Origin: Neostapfia colusana
Lineage: Eukaryota; Streptophyta; Magnoliopsida; Poales; Poaceae
DNA: 64,000 bases
Direction: 5' to 3'
Assembly: GCA_030760725.1 (NCBI GenBank)
Contig: JASWHV010000004.1
Coordinates: 53,845,136-53,909,135 of the forward strand
Positions 45,947-58,026 of the stretch are shown in pieces. A program made the position numbers and the translations under genes. Position 1 is the stretch's first letter; each line of letters begins with the position of its first letter. The notes below the pieces were generated by a model that did not search any database, was not told where the DNA came from, and saw only the letters and a list, made by a program, of their open reading frames with translations.

Positions 45947-46260
45947 TACGAGTAGTGTAGAGTCCTTCCCTTAGTTTAGCAAGATGTCGAGTAGTCGAGT
46001 CGTTATCTTTGTTAATGGTGTGTTAATGCTTGGTGTGTGACGTGAATTGTGGAAGCCATGAGCAATTGTCCACAACCTCATCTTCAGATTGTTTTGCTTT
46101 GGGGTGTGAACCCACATGAAATAATAGTGCATTTATTTTTGTATGAGACATGAACCCTCAGAAAGTATAACAAAGCCTCAACACTTCAAAGTAAAAAAAC
46201 AAGTGAAAGTAGTAAGATAATACGTAATGCCTTAAATTAACATTTGGTTGATCATGCTAG

Positions 46261-49200
46261 ATGGCCGGAAGAGGAAAGGGTCGTGCTGCCAACTCCGCCA
46301 ACAACAACGATGAGGCCTGCAACCCTCATCTTTCTGGGAGCCAAGACAGGAGTGGACGCCGTGAGGGAGTTGATCCCATCCACCAAATGCTTGAGAATCA
46401 AAATCAGCTCATCCAGAACCTGACTCAAGTGGTGGCCAACTTGCATCAAGTTCCACCTTCACAAGCTGCACCACGCCAACCAAGGTTGAGTGAGTTTCTA
46501 GGAACTTAACCTCCAAAGTTTGCAAGTGCTGCTGAACCTCTGGAGGCAGATGATTGGCTAAAGACCATTGAGAGCAAGATGAGGATCATACAGTGCCAAG
46601 GGTATGAGAGGGTGCTGTTTGCCTCTCATCAATTGCATGGACCTGCTGCTGATTGGTGGACCGCCTACATGGCCGCCCATCATGATCCTGAGAACATCAC
46701 TTGGGAAGAGTTCAAGCGTAGCTTCCGCAACCATTACATACCAAGGGGTGAACTCAAAAACAAGAGGAAGGAGTTCTTGGGGCTGCAGCAAGGAAACATG
46801 ACTGTGAGGGAATACCTCACTAAATTTACTCAACTCTCCCGTTATGCCCCACGGGACATAGAGACTGATGAGCAGAAACAGGATTGTTTCGTGGAAGGAC
46901 TTCCCGCAGAAATGCAGTGTGCAATGTCCTCCAACGAGTATGAAAGCTTCCAAAAGATGGTGGACAGAGCGTTTGTGGTAGAAAGGAAGCTGAAGGCCTT
47001 GGAAAATGAGAACAAGAGGAAGGCCGGGTGGTCACATCAAGCCTCAGGGAGCAACACCCGCCCACGTCTGATGCAACAACCTGCAGGGCAGACGAACCGT
47101 GCTGCGGTACCCTACTCAGCACCAAGAGGGTACAACCCGAACTACAGGCCTCCGGCAGGACCAATACAGCCACAATGTCAGTTCGTACAGCAGCCTCGCC
47201 CTACATATAAACCTCGACCAGCCGTACAAGGACCCCAAAGGGGTGCAATGTTTCAACTGTGGTGAAGTGGGGCACTACGCCCATAAGTGCCCAAAGAAGA
47301 AGCCCACGCAGCCACAACAGTAGAATGTAATGAGAGGACGGGTGAACCACGTCACCATGGAGGAAGCGCAAGAGACACCTGACGTGGTAGTTGGTAATTT
47401 TCCTGCCAATTTACACATTGCAACCCTATTGTTTGATTCTGGTGCTACCCACTCGTTCATTGCCCAAGGGTTTGTTAAGAAGCATGACCTAGCAACAACA
47501 CAAATGAACCATATGCTAGCAGTAAACTCTCCAGGTGGATAAATAAGGACAAGACAAGTGTGTCCCAAAGTGAACCTAGACATTAATGGGGTAATATTTA
47601 CTGCTAACCTCATAGTGATAGATTCACAAGGGATAGATATTATCTTGGGTATGGATTGGTTGACCAAACATAAAGGAATCATCCATTGTTCGACCAGAAC
47701 GGTGGAACTAACTCACCCTAGTGGCACAAGAGTAAAGTTTATAACAATACAAGAGACTAGGAGGGACATTAAATTAAATCAAGTTGAGGTGAAAGTGGAG
47801 GAGATCAGGACCATCAGGGAATATCCAGATGTTTTTGCGGAGGAGTTGCCAGGTATGCCTCCTAATCGTGAAGTGGAATTCGCAATTGAGCTAGTGCCTG
47901 GAACAGCCCCGATATACAAGAGACCTTATCGGATGGACTCCAAACAGCTGGGAGAACTCAAGGATCATTTGAGAGAACTGACGGAGAAGGGGTATATTCA
48001 TCCTAGTTCCTCACCATGGGGAGCTCCAGTGTTATTTGTTCCCAAGAAGGACGGAACCCAAAGGTTGTGCGTAGACTACCGTGCCTTGAATGAGGTAACC
48101 ATCAAGAACAAGTACCCATTACCCCACATTGAAGACTTGTTTGATCAGTTGAGGGGAGCTTGTGTGTTCTCGAAGATTGATCTCAGGTCGGGGTACCACC
48201 AACTTAAGATAAGGCAAGCCGATATTCCAAAGACAGCTTTCGTATCTCGCTACGGACTGTATGAATACACCGTCATGCCTTTCAGGCTAACTAATGCCCC
48301 GGCATACTTCATGTATCTCATGAACAAGGTGTTCATGGAATATCTGGACAAATTTTTGGTGGTTTTCATAGATGACATTCTCGTCTTCTCCAAGGATGAA
48401 GAGGAACATGAGAAACATCTAAGGTTGGTGTTGCAGAAGCTGAGAGAACACCAACTATATGCCAAGTTGAGCAAGTGTGAGTTTTGGCTGAAGAGAGTTC
48501 CCTTCTTAGGACATATAATCTCGAAGGGAGGGATCTCCGTAGATCCCGCCAAAATCGAGGATATACAGAAGTGGAAGACCCCTGAAAATGTCGGGGAAGT
48601 TCGAAGCTTCTTGGGATTGGCAGGATACTATCGACGGTTTATTGAGGGATTCTCTAAGATGTCGAGACCCCTCACCAAACTGTTGGAGAAGGGAGTCACA
48701 TTCACATGGACGCCGCAGTGCGAGATGAGTTTTCAGGAGTTAAAGAAAAGATTGACAACAGCCCCAGTGCTAGTTATGCCAGATATGCAGAAGAACTTTA
48801 CGGTGTACTGCGATGCCTCTGGAAACGGGTTGGGATGTGTTCTCATGCAAGAAGGGCATGTCGTGGCTTATGCGTCCCGACAGCTCCGGAAGCACGAGAA
48901 GAACTTCCCTACACATGACCTAGAGCTAGCCGCAGTGGTACACGCGTTGAAAATTTGGCGGCACTACTTGATGGGGAAGAGGACAGAGATATATACGGAT
49001 CATAAGAGTTTAAAGTACATTTTCACACAGCCAGATCTCAACCTCAGACATAGGAGATGGTTAGAGCTAATCAATGACTTTGATGTGGGCATCAACTATC
49101 ATCCTGGGAAAGCAAACATCGTGGCAGATGCTTTAAGTCAGAAAGTGCAGGTCAATAAGTTGAGCTTGAAGGACATGCCTGCAGAATTGAAGGAAGAGGT

Positions 49201-50691
49201 TATAAGGCTCAATCTATGCCTTGTGAATAGTGGTGAAGCCATCGCCATGGAAGTGGACTCCACACTAGAGCGAGAAATACGCGAGGGTCAAAAGGATGAC
49301 GAGAAGATACAAGAAATCATGCAACTCATCAAGGAAAATAAAGCCCCTGGTTTCAGAGAGGATGAACAAGGAACGGTGTGGCACGGGAAAAGAATCTGTG
49401 TGCCAGAAGTAAAGAAGATCCGCGAATTGATTTTGAAGGAGGCTCACGATTCTGACTATTCCATTCATCCTGGGAGTACGAAGATGTACCAGGACCTCAA
49501 GAGCAGGTATTGGTGGTATGGCATGAAGCGAGATGTCGCGGGACATGTTGCCCTATGTGACACATGTCAGTTGGTAAAAGCAGAACATCAACGACCCGCG
49601 GGGTTATTGCAACCACTCAAAGTGCCTGAATGGAAATGGGAAGAAATCGGCATGGATTTCATAGTGGGATTGCCTAGGACCCAATCAGGATATGATTCAA
49701 TATGGGTCATCATCGACAGGCTAACCAAGGTAGCTCACTTCATCCCCGTGAAGGAAAGCTACAGCGGATCCCAATTGGCGGAGTTGTACATGTCAAGGAT
49801 CGTGTGTTACCATGGAGTGCCAAAGAAGATAGTGTCGGATCGAGGGACACAGTTCACCTCGAGGTTCTATCAGAAGTTGCACGAAACCATGGGAACCCAT
49901 CTGAACTTTAGTTCTGCCTATCATCCCCAAACTAATGGGCAGACGGAAAGAACCAATCAGATTCTTGAGGATATGCTGAGAGCATGTGCACTCAAAAACA
50001 ATCGGAGTTGGGACAAGAACTTACCGTATGCGGAATTCTCCTATAACAACAGCTATCAGGCTAGTATGAAGATGTCACCGTTCGGAGCTTTGTATGGGAG
50101 GAAGTGCAGAACTCCCCTATTTTGGAACCAAACAGGGAAAGTAAAGTGTTTGGTCCCGACGTACTACAAGAAGTCGAGGCGAAAGTGAGGGAAATCCGCA
50201 ACGACTTGAGGATAGCACAGACACGACAAAAGAGCTATGCCGATGTACGAAGTAGAGAGCTCGTTTTCAACGTGGGAGAATATGTCTATCTCAAGGTGTC
50301 CCCTATCCGAGGACTTTGTCGGTTCAAGGTGAAAGGGAAGTTATCACCTCGATACATCGGACCCTTTCAAGTTCTGGAGAGGAAAGGCGAAGTGGCGCAT
50401 CAACTAGAATTACCGGCTCGCCTATCGGATGTGCACGATGTATTCCATGTGTCACAGCTCAAGAAATGTCTGAGAACGCCTGAAGAGGTGTTACCCATGA
50501 ATGAGGTTGACGTAGCTGAGGATTTGTCTTATGCCGAGCAACCATCCAAGATTTTGGAAACAATGGAACGCCTCACAAGAAATAAAAGAATCCGGATGTG
50601 CAAGGTGCAGTGGAAGCATCACTCGGAAGAGGAAGCCACCTAGGAGCGAGAAGATGAGCTTAAGGCACAATTTCCGGAATTGTTTTCTTAG
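46261..50691 (+). pseudogene. Gag-pol polyprotein with chromodomain, multiply broken (A2)
   Basis: Homologous throughout to A1 12319-16788, starting MAGRGKG after a GCTAG acceptor-like site. Lesions seen: TAA at 46507, a deletion of about 38 bp near 47240 that shifts the frame just before the zinc knuckle, TAG at 47321, TAA at 47540, a 1-bp loss near 50140, and TAG at 50641 inside the chromodomain. The long open stretch 47558-50188 spans the end of protease, reverse transcriptase with FIDDIL, RNase H and most of integrase. Residue changes at conserved sites include MPFR for MPFG in reverse transcriptase and SPFG for SPFE in integrase. Where A1 has its TGA, A2 has GGG. The copy cannot be autonomous. 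Confidence 0.95.
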
Positions 50692-50721
50692 AACCCCAAT
50701 CTCGAGGACGAGATTTCTTTT

Positions 50722-50735
50722 AAGGGGGGTAGAGC
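50722..50735 (+). other. Polypurine tract (A2)
   Basis: AAGGGGGGTAGAGC directly before the 3' LTR, identical to A1. Confidence 0.88.
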
Positions 50736-53700
50736 TGTAACACCCCAAAATCCTGTTAAGAGGGGAATTTAAAAAATTTTGGACGTATTGCTTGTGTTGC
50801 AAAAATTCAAATTCAAACTGGAATTCAAATTAAACTCAAAATAGAAATGAAAAAGAAAAAGAAAAAAATAAACCTTCCCGGCCAGTGGGCCAAAACCCAC
50901 CAGCCGGCCCACCGAACCCCCGCGCCAGCCCGCAGCCGCGCGCCCGCGCTGCCTCTCGCAGACAGGCGGGACCCACCTGTCATCCCCGAGCTCCCGATCG
51001 CGCCGACCCAGGACTGTTCACCGCGCGCGCACGATCGTAACCGACCGGAAAACCGCGCGTTCCCAACCGACTCCCGGTCCTAGAAGACTCCAGCTCGATC
51101 TAAACCAACCCGCCGCCCTCCCCCGTCTATAAAAACCCCGGCATCGTCCCGTTTTTCCCCCACGATCCGCCGTTTTTCCTCTAGGTGAGAACCCGAGATT
51201 CTCCGGCAAATTCTGCTCGATCTTCGTTCGGGAATTTTGATCTAACTCGCTGGTCTTGATCCACCGCCTCCGGGGAACCGCGCAGGTGCAGAAAACTCGG
51301 TGGTTTGCAGCTCAAACACAGCGCTGACGAGCCTCGCCGTGAATTCACCTCGGACCTCGTCGCCGACCGCTTTCCAGGACCTCCGAGCTCAAGAAAACCC
51401 TCGAGGTGAGATCCCCGACCTCCCCTCTACCGATCTATGCCATAAAATCACAGTTTTAGGGAGAATTGACAAAGATCCAAAACTCTCCGGCGAGATCGCC
51501 GCCTCCCGCCGTCGTGCGCCGCCGGGCAGCGCCGCCCACGCTCGATCAGAGCGACGTGGCCGCTTGTGCGCCGTCTATTTTAAATCGCACGGTAGAATTT
51601 AAATCCCCGCGTACCGGTTCGACGTTATAATCTCAGCCATCTGTTTTAAATTGGACGGTCCACGTCAGCCCCGCGTTATAAAGGCCGGGATTCTTACGTG
51701 CTACACCCTGGGGTTCTCGGAAAATACGAGCTAGCCCCATAAACTTCTGATCTAGCCCCTGGAACTTCAGAAAATCATGTAAATTCATTTAAAAAAAATC
51801 AGTTTTAGCCCCTGGACTTAATAAAAATTAGGAAAAACCCCTCTGTTATGTGTAGTTAGACCCCTGGAAATTCTTAAAATAATGTAATAGGCCCTGTAAT
51901 GGGGTTAGTTTACCTTTTTAACCCTATGTGATATTAAATTTAGGAATTTGAATATATGTTTAGTATTTAAAATTTAAAAGATGGGACAAACACATTGTAA
52001 ATTCAAATTAAAAACTTTCCTAGTATTTGGAAAACTTTGGAGTGAGATAAAAATAGATTTTTGGCTGAAATGAATCTGTTTAATTGATTATTCACATTTA
52101 TTAGTAATAGGGACACATTTTTAAGTAGAGAATAATTCTGAAAATTAGTAAAATAAATGTAAAATAGTTCACATCGGAAGAGAAGTTCAAAAATATATTA
52201 TTTAATATTTTAGACCCAAAACCTATTCTGTTTAGATGAGGTGTCTTACTATTTTTATAATAAAGTGCACATTAGGCATAGGAAATAAATCTGAAAATAT
52301 AGCAAGCTAGGTATAAATAACTAGAAAATGATAAATGAAGTTTCCAAAATCCAAAGAATTCAGTTCAGGGTTGGTAGAAGGTTTGAAGACACATATGAAG
52401 TAGGAAAATACCTTTCAAGCATACTTGGTAGCTAAAATGTGTATCAATTAAATATAAGGGATTTATTTAAATTAGAAATTCATATATAGTATGCCAACAT
52501 GAATATGAATACAAAAATAGAAATCATATGTACATGTTTAAAAGTGCATGTAAGCCAAAATCAAAACACATAGAGTAACCACAACACATGGAAATGAGAA
52601 TGGCTTTCATAAATGTGAATGTGTGACTTGTATGAAGTGGAAGTGTGAACTATGTCTTATGACTTGTTGGTTTCTTTTGCTATGTGTGATGGTATGAGTA
52701 GAACCTGCTCCAGAGCAAGTTCTTCCTTTCCAAGATCAGGACTACCCATTCCAAGAGCAGTAGGAAGGAGGCAAGTGTCCTTGACCACTTTGATCCTATA
52801 CTAGGATGTGTAGATAGAATTATTTGCATTGTCAATTGAAAATATGAAACCCATGCTAGGATATTTCCCTAGAATTGCATTACCTTGTTTCCTTGTAGCT
52901 TGGGTTGGGATTCATTTTATCATGTCATTTATTAGTATGCATATGCTTAGCCATGCTTAGAATGGGATATTTGGGATATGAGATCATCAGTTTATTTTAC
53001 CATACTCTTGAATGAGATATTGTGAGTTATGTAGAGGTAGGGATCAAGGCAAGTTGGATGTTTTGGTTGGTGCTGGGTGCACGAGACTCGGGTTTGTGTT
53101 TAGTACTTGCCTGGATCCTAAGGACCGGTTCATGGAGCATGTATCCTGGCTTTACCGTGCCAACCACATGCTGAGATGGGGCAGGTTGGCCAATTAATTA
53201 GGTGTATCCCCGGCGTAGTATGGGTGTGTTGGATGGTGCGGGGAATAGGTGTCAGCTGGACTACCATATGAACCGCAAGGCTCAAGAGGGGGCCACTGCA
53301 GCGGGGTTGGAGCCTCTTGTATGCTGTTAGGGGTGAAACCTCAGTGGGCCCACGCTCGTCGGGAATCCCTTTGTAAAGGATTCGTAGTGATCTCCTGGCT
53401 ACACACCTGGGAAGTGTGAATGTGGTTCGTAGCCACTGGCATAATGGAGGTTCTTTTAGTCCACCCGGCAACAGGGGATGAAATCACTACATGTGGGTAC
53501 AGTGGTACAAGCTCTGCAGAGTGAAAACTGTCATGACAGCCGTGCTCACGATCAAGAGCGGCTTGGACTTATTCATGATTAGAGGAGTGATGGTTTTGGA
53601 AGTTAAAGATGTTAAGCAGGGAGCTTAACATTGGAAATGATGTTATGGTTATTTGATTATGATGATGGGATGGGAGTTTGGGACCATTTCACCTGTGTAG

Positions 53701-54174
53701 TAATGTAGGTGCTTAATAAGCTAAGGTGATAGGTATTAATTGCATAGTGCTTTAACCATGAGTTCAACCTCTTCTTGTTCTAGCCCAGCATGACATAACT
53801 TTCCCACACTTGCTGAGTACCATCGGTACTCAACCTTGCATATTTGTTGGTTTATATTGCTGCTCAGGTCAAGATAATGAGGTGGTGTATAATGATCAAG
53901 ACTTTGGACCCAAAGAAGGTTTCTAGGTCCATAGAGTCCCCCGGGCAACACCTGTGACGGAGCCCACGAGAATAATTATTCCGCTGCTAGTTTATTTACT
54001 TGTGATGAACTTATTATTGTCCATCGAGACATTAGCTATGTAAGACTTATTTATATTCAACACCTGGCTTGTAATAAATGATGCTTCACTATTTGTCATC
54101 ACATGTATGAGAAACTGATCCTGGCATACATGTGATATTCACTTGGTTGTTCTTCGGAGAAACCGGGTGTGACA
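50736..54174 (+). repeat. 3' LTR of A2
   Basis: TG...CA bounded, followed by ACTTA. TATA box at 51127-51135, terminal hairpin at 54098-54136. It diverges from the 5' LTR mostly in the GC-rich first 500 bp, consistent with CpG decay in methylated DNA (inference). Confidence 0.95.
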
Positions 54175-54179
54175 ACTTA

Positions 54180-55630
54180 AAAGGTTAAATTTTCAAAAAC
54201 TCGGTGAGGAACTAGTAGCCTATATAAGGATGTTATTAGTGTATAGCAAGTGGCAACTCTAAACTAATTGCTTATGTCGGAAAATCATGTATCTCAGGAC
54301 GTCATATGTCTTGGGGGTGCATGTAAGCGCTGTCCACCAGTGCACAAAAGCTAAAGGGTGGAGCCTCACGGGTGGCAGGTAACCCGGCCAGCTTTAGTAT
54401 CCTATATGACTCTTCATGTCGTTTGGGGTATTCGAGCAACGCCCTTTCCTGGTGTGCTACGGGCAGGTATAGGAGACCCCATCACGTGGTTAGTAACGTG
54501 AACACGTAACTCAAGGCGTGTTTGGCTTGAGAACAGCCGTGCGAGTGATGATGGACATTCGTATGAACTGTATTGTGGGCGGGTTCGGTGTGCAGCCGAG
54601 CCTGACGATTGTGTAGTTTAATTGCAGGTAGTCAGACCACGGATCGTTAGACGAGTAGCACAAATGTGCGAGAGACGTTTAGTGCCACTGAGCAAAACGA
54701 GGCCAGCTAAGTCCGGTATAGGTTTTCTTTGTGAGGAACGCAGTACCGGCATGAACTGGGTGATGCTTCGACGTCACACTCCACTAAATGGTCAACATCA
54801 TTGTAAAACTTTAAGGTTTCGATCCAGAGCACTAAAAATTTTATTTAACACCTGTCCTTAATCAGGATGTTCAAAGTAAACAAGTCTTCAACTTATAGGA
54901 TATTAGTAACAGAGTCCCCTGTTTTCGGCTGAAATAATGCTGAAGTTATACAGAGGCTAGAGGTCAAGTTCTTTCGATGTTGGGGTCGTATGATACATTT
55001 CTGGAAAGCTTACAACTTTTCTATTGATGTCCAGAGGTGTTTCATCCCTTAACTAGCCGAAAAATGCAGTAGAGTTGAAACTGTCCAGAAAGCAGGGCAG
55101 AACAAATACTCTCCGTAACTCTCTGTAAATTGAGCATAACTTCCTGCATAAAAATCCAAAAATAGAAAATGAGCTAGTTCTGAAAAGATCATGAGATGAG
55201 TTACAACTTTGTAACAGAAAGTTTTGTCAAATTGAAGGTAGAATTAACTTGAATTCTTGGATCAAGTCAGTACCTTAAGCATGAAGGTGTTGTCCAATTT
55301 TCTCTAGAAATTCTGTCAACTTTTACATCTCATAACTTTTGAACCAGGAAAGATCTGAGGGCAAACAAATACACTCTGTGAATTCTATTGAAGTTGAATT
55401 TAACTTTGATGTTGAGCTCCAGATCTGGTTTTGCCGTTAGAAGGGTATAAATCAGATTAAAAGGGAAACTGGCCAGGGCTGTCAGTTTGGGCAGCAGACC
55501 AGCAATCAAATTTGCTCATAGTTTGAATTGTGCTTCCAAGTTTTATGAGTTCAATGACATGATTTATGTTATAACTCAATGATTTAGAGTTGAAATGAAT
55601 ATTTGACCTTTTTAAAATATGTTTCTATGG
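54180..55630 (+). other. C2 leader, continued after A2
   Basis: Resumes the C2 internal region. Bases 54180-54430 have no counterpart in C1, which carries a deletion there; from 54430 on the two leaders align. The conserved block lies at 54660-54790. At 55618-55630 the C1 acceptor-like CTACAG reads CTATGG, so that site is lost here. No supported ORF. Confidence 0.75.
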
Positions 55631-56365
55631 ATGGCAGAGGATAAACAACTGGAGAACGGGTGGGTGGTATCCCACTGTTCTCAACGCAGCGGTTATCTGG
55701 AACTGTTGAAGCTAATGCTTCAATATTTCGGGTACGTGGAGACGCCGCGTTACATCGCCAAGGAAGAAGGTGAGGAGGGGAACAAGATATGGACCATCCA
55801 TGTCGAAGTTCCAGCAGGACCTACGCCACCTGGTTGGGAACCGTTCACCGTCACGGTGAGAGGTAGACAACCGGAAGAGATGTGGCAGGTGGCAGCCCGC
55901 GACACCATGTCGCGTTTCTGCCAGATACACGTGAGAGCTATGGAGGGAACTCCATACACGCTTGTTATGGTGGAGGGGAAAGCTAATCTCGTGTGTATTG
56001 ATAGGTACTTTGAGGCAACGAATCTGAGTTGCCCAAGGTACAAGCCAGCAGAGGCAAGCCTCAGCCTCCATTTGGCGGCAGGAAAGACCGTGATGGAAAG
56101 CCGAGCTGTCCATACAGCTCGACTTGCCGTGGAGCTCAAGGAGAGCACCAGCCGTCGAGACCATTTCGAGAGTGCTCACAACGCACTCCGTAATGTGCTC
56201 CTTCCGACGATTAAGCGACTGAATGAACAATACAATCAGTTGTGTCGTCTGAAGAAGGCGAAGAAGAAGAGCCGTGTCGACATCACGGCTTTGCAGCAGC
56301 AGGTACAGGCCTTGACCCAGCAGAACGAGCTCCTTACTCAAGAGCTTGATGACGGTATTGAATAG
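55631..56365 (+). CDS. ORF0 protein of C2, type distinct from family A
   Basis: A 244-residue ORF between leader and gag. I do not recognise a characterised family; it is an orf0-class protein of grass gypsy elements by position. An N-terminal region (WVVSH...LLKLMLQYFGYVETPR) is followed by a segment rich in beta-strand-like sequence (WTIHVEVPAGPTPPGW, residues 50-75), a conserved ARDTMSRFCQ stretch, and a C-terminal coiled coil from about 205 with glutamines and leucines. The ATG at 55631 is chosen because C1 has the same start; an in-frame ATG four codons upstream is a local change. A frameshift near the stop is likely: the next frame stays open from 56374 to about 56548 with acidic, proline-rich codons like an ORF0 tail. 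Confidence 0.75.
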   Translation: MAEDKQLENGWVVSHCSQRSGYLELLKLMLQYFGYVETPRYIAKEEGEEGNKIWTIHVEVPAGPTPPGWEPFTVTVRGRQPEEMWQVAARDTMSRFCQIHVRAMEGTPYTLVMVEGKANLVCIDRYFEATNLSCPRYKPAEASLSLHLAAGKTVMESRAVHTARLAVELKESTSRRDHFESAHNALRNVLLPTIKRLNEQYNQLCRLKKAKKKSRVDITALQQQVQALTQQNELLTQELDDGIE

Positions 56366-56863
56366 GGCAGGGCTGGGAAGAAGACTACAAACAAGCCATG
56401 GACGAGGTGCATGCTTTGCAAGACCTCGTGCCTCCAGTAGTGGGCCTACCGATGGTAGGTGCAGTACCCGTGGTTTTGGGTATTCCGGCTATGCTGGAAC
56501 CTGAACCCGAAGAGGAGTCATGGATCCTGAGCCACCAGCAGAGCTAGTGTAGGAGGATGACCCAGAGGAGGTCAAGTTCTACTCCGATTAGTGAGGTACC
56601 GTTGCCAAGTAGGGCAGCGAGGGTAGTGTGTAGAAACTTTTGTAACAGTGACATGTCGTGTAGACAGTAGCATGCGTATAGGTAGTGACGACATGAGCAT
56701 GACTTCTCGGGGATCCGAGAATAATGTATCTTGTATAAAGTTTTTTCTTTATCAATATATGTGAACGTTGTGCAATTTTATTCATGTGTCGCTGCCATAT
56801 CTACTATTTTCTATGGAATATTAAGAATGACATGTGCTGATCGTTGCTGTTTTGAATTTCAGA
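56366..56863 (+). other. orf0-gag spacer of C2
   Basis: Bases 56374-56548 look like the frameshifted end of orf0; the rest is AT-rich. It ends TTTGAATTTCAG at 56862, an acceptor-like site one base before the gag ATG at 56864. Confidence 0.6.
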
Positions 56864-58026
56864 ATGACTCGTACACGTGCCAACACAGAAATTGGTGGGT
56901 CCAGTCAGGGGGGAGAGGCCTCCCAAAAGCCTTCTGAGGCTTCCTCGGGACAGCAACAGCAGCAACAGTAACAACCGCCACCACCACCGCCAACGGTCAT
57001 GTTGGCTGATATTGTTTCGGCCATGGTGGGCTTGCACCAGCAGCACACCAAACTGCTGCAAATGCTAATTGCCCATATGTCTTGACCAGAGAGGTCTCAA
57101 GACCGAGAGGAGAGTCAACAAAGCTCCTACTCAGATTTTCTTGCTACTCACCCCCTGGTATTCTCAAGGGCGGATGGACCCCTCGATGCGGACAACTAGC
57201 TCCGCACGATGGAGATGAAGTTTGGGCTGCTCCAAGTTAGTGACCAGCGGAAGACTCAATTTGCGGACCAGCAACTTCAGGGGTACGCGAGCATTGGTGG
57301 GCAAACTTCTGCGCCTCGCAACCCACCGAGCGAATGCTGACCTGGGCGGAGTTTCGGAAGGCCTTCAGGGCCTATCACATACCGCCAGGTCTTATGAAGA
57401 GGACGCAGGAGTTACTTCCCCTGCAGCAAGGAAGCAGGAACGCACTGGAGTACTCCATGGCGTTCAATGATCTTGTGCTGTACGCTTCCTATCACGCCGA
57501 TACTGACGTGAAGCGGCGGGATCACTTTTACCAGGGGCTGAATCCGCTACTGAAGGACAAGCTGGTGATGTTCAATCGCGACAGCCTCAATGACATTATT
57601 GATGCTGCGATTGTGCAAGAGGACTCCGGCAAGGAGTTAGCAGCGGCGGAGAAGAAGCGAAGCGCGCCGCAGAGCAGCGGAAAGGGAGGTGGTTCTCCCC
57701 AAAAATATCGGATGGTGTATCGCTCACCATCTGGACAATGCTGGCAGCCACCACAGCGACCGATGCAATTTCACAGTCGGCCGTATTCACCACCGGCATT
57801 CCGACCGGCCTTACCAGCACCACCTCTGCAGCAACAACAAGAGCAGCGGGCGATGCCGCGTGTGTTTGCACCTCAGCAGCACATGCCGGGCTTTCGTCTT
57901 CCAAGCACGGGCCAGCCATCAACCGCATGCTTCAAATGCGGTCGCCAAGGGCACTTCACCAACAACTGCCCCGAGAGGCAAGGCGGCGGAGTGGCACCAC
58001 AGTTTTCAGGGAGGAATCAACCCCGG
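56864..58026 (+). pseudogene. gag of C2, broken and interrupted by B4
   Basis: Starts MTRTRANTEIGG, then a Gln/Pro-rich stretch with stops at about 56969, 57083 and 57199 and frame changes near 57200-57330. From 57334 the frame is open through the gag domain (WAEFRKAFRAYHIPPG), SPQKYRMVYRSPSG, a Pro/Gln-rich linker and a zinc knuckle C-X2-C-X4-H-X4-C at about 57928-57969. The B4 LTR start at 58027 cuts the gene; protease and the rest of pol would lie beyond B4, outside the window. It is closest to the B2 gag in this window and clearly different from the family A gag. Confidence 0.88.

Larger units (their letters stand above)
41522..54174 (+). mobile_element. Complete but decayed LTR retrotransposon A2
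   Basis: A 12,653-bp family A element with target duplication ACTTA at 41517-41521 and 54175-54179. The layout is identical to A1: LTRs of 3,441 and 3,439 bp, primer binding site, orf0, gag-pol, polypurine tract. Its LTRs differ at more than twenty positions in the first 420 bp alone, so it is clearly older than A1. Its gag-pol carries several stops and frameshifts while orf0 is open. It is inserted in the C2 leader. Confidence 0.97.

Noticed and set aside
56864..56899. Possible H3-like starts in the other gag proteins (MTRTRANT in C2, MVRTLST at 23597 in B2)
   Set aside because: Only M, R, T and one more residue agree with H3, there is no ARKST core, and M-x-R-T starts are common in gag proteins.
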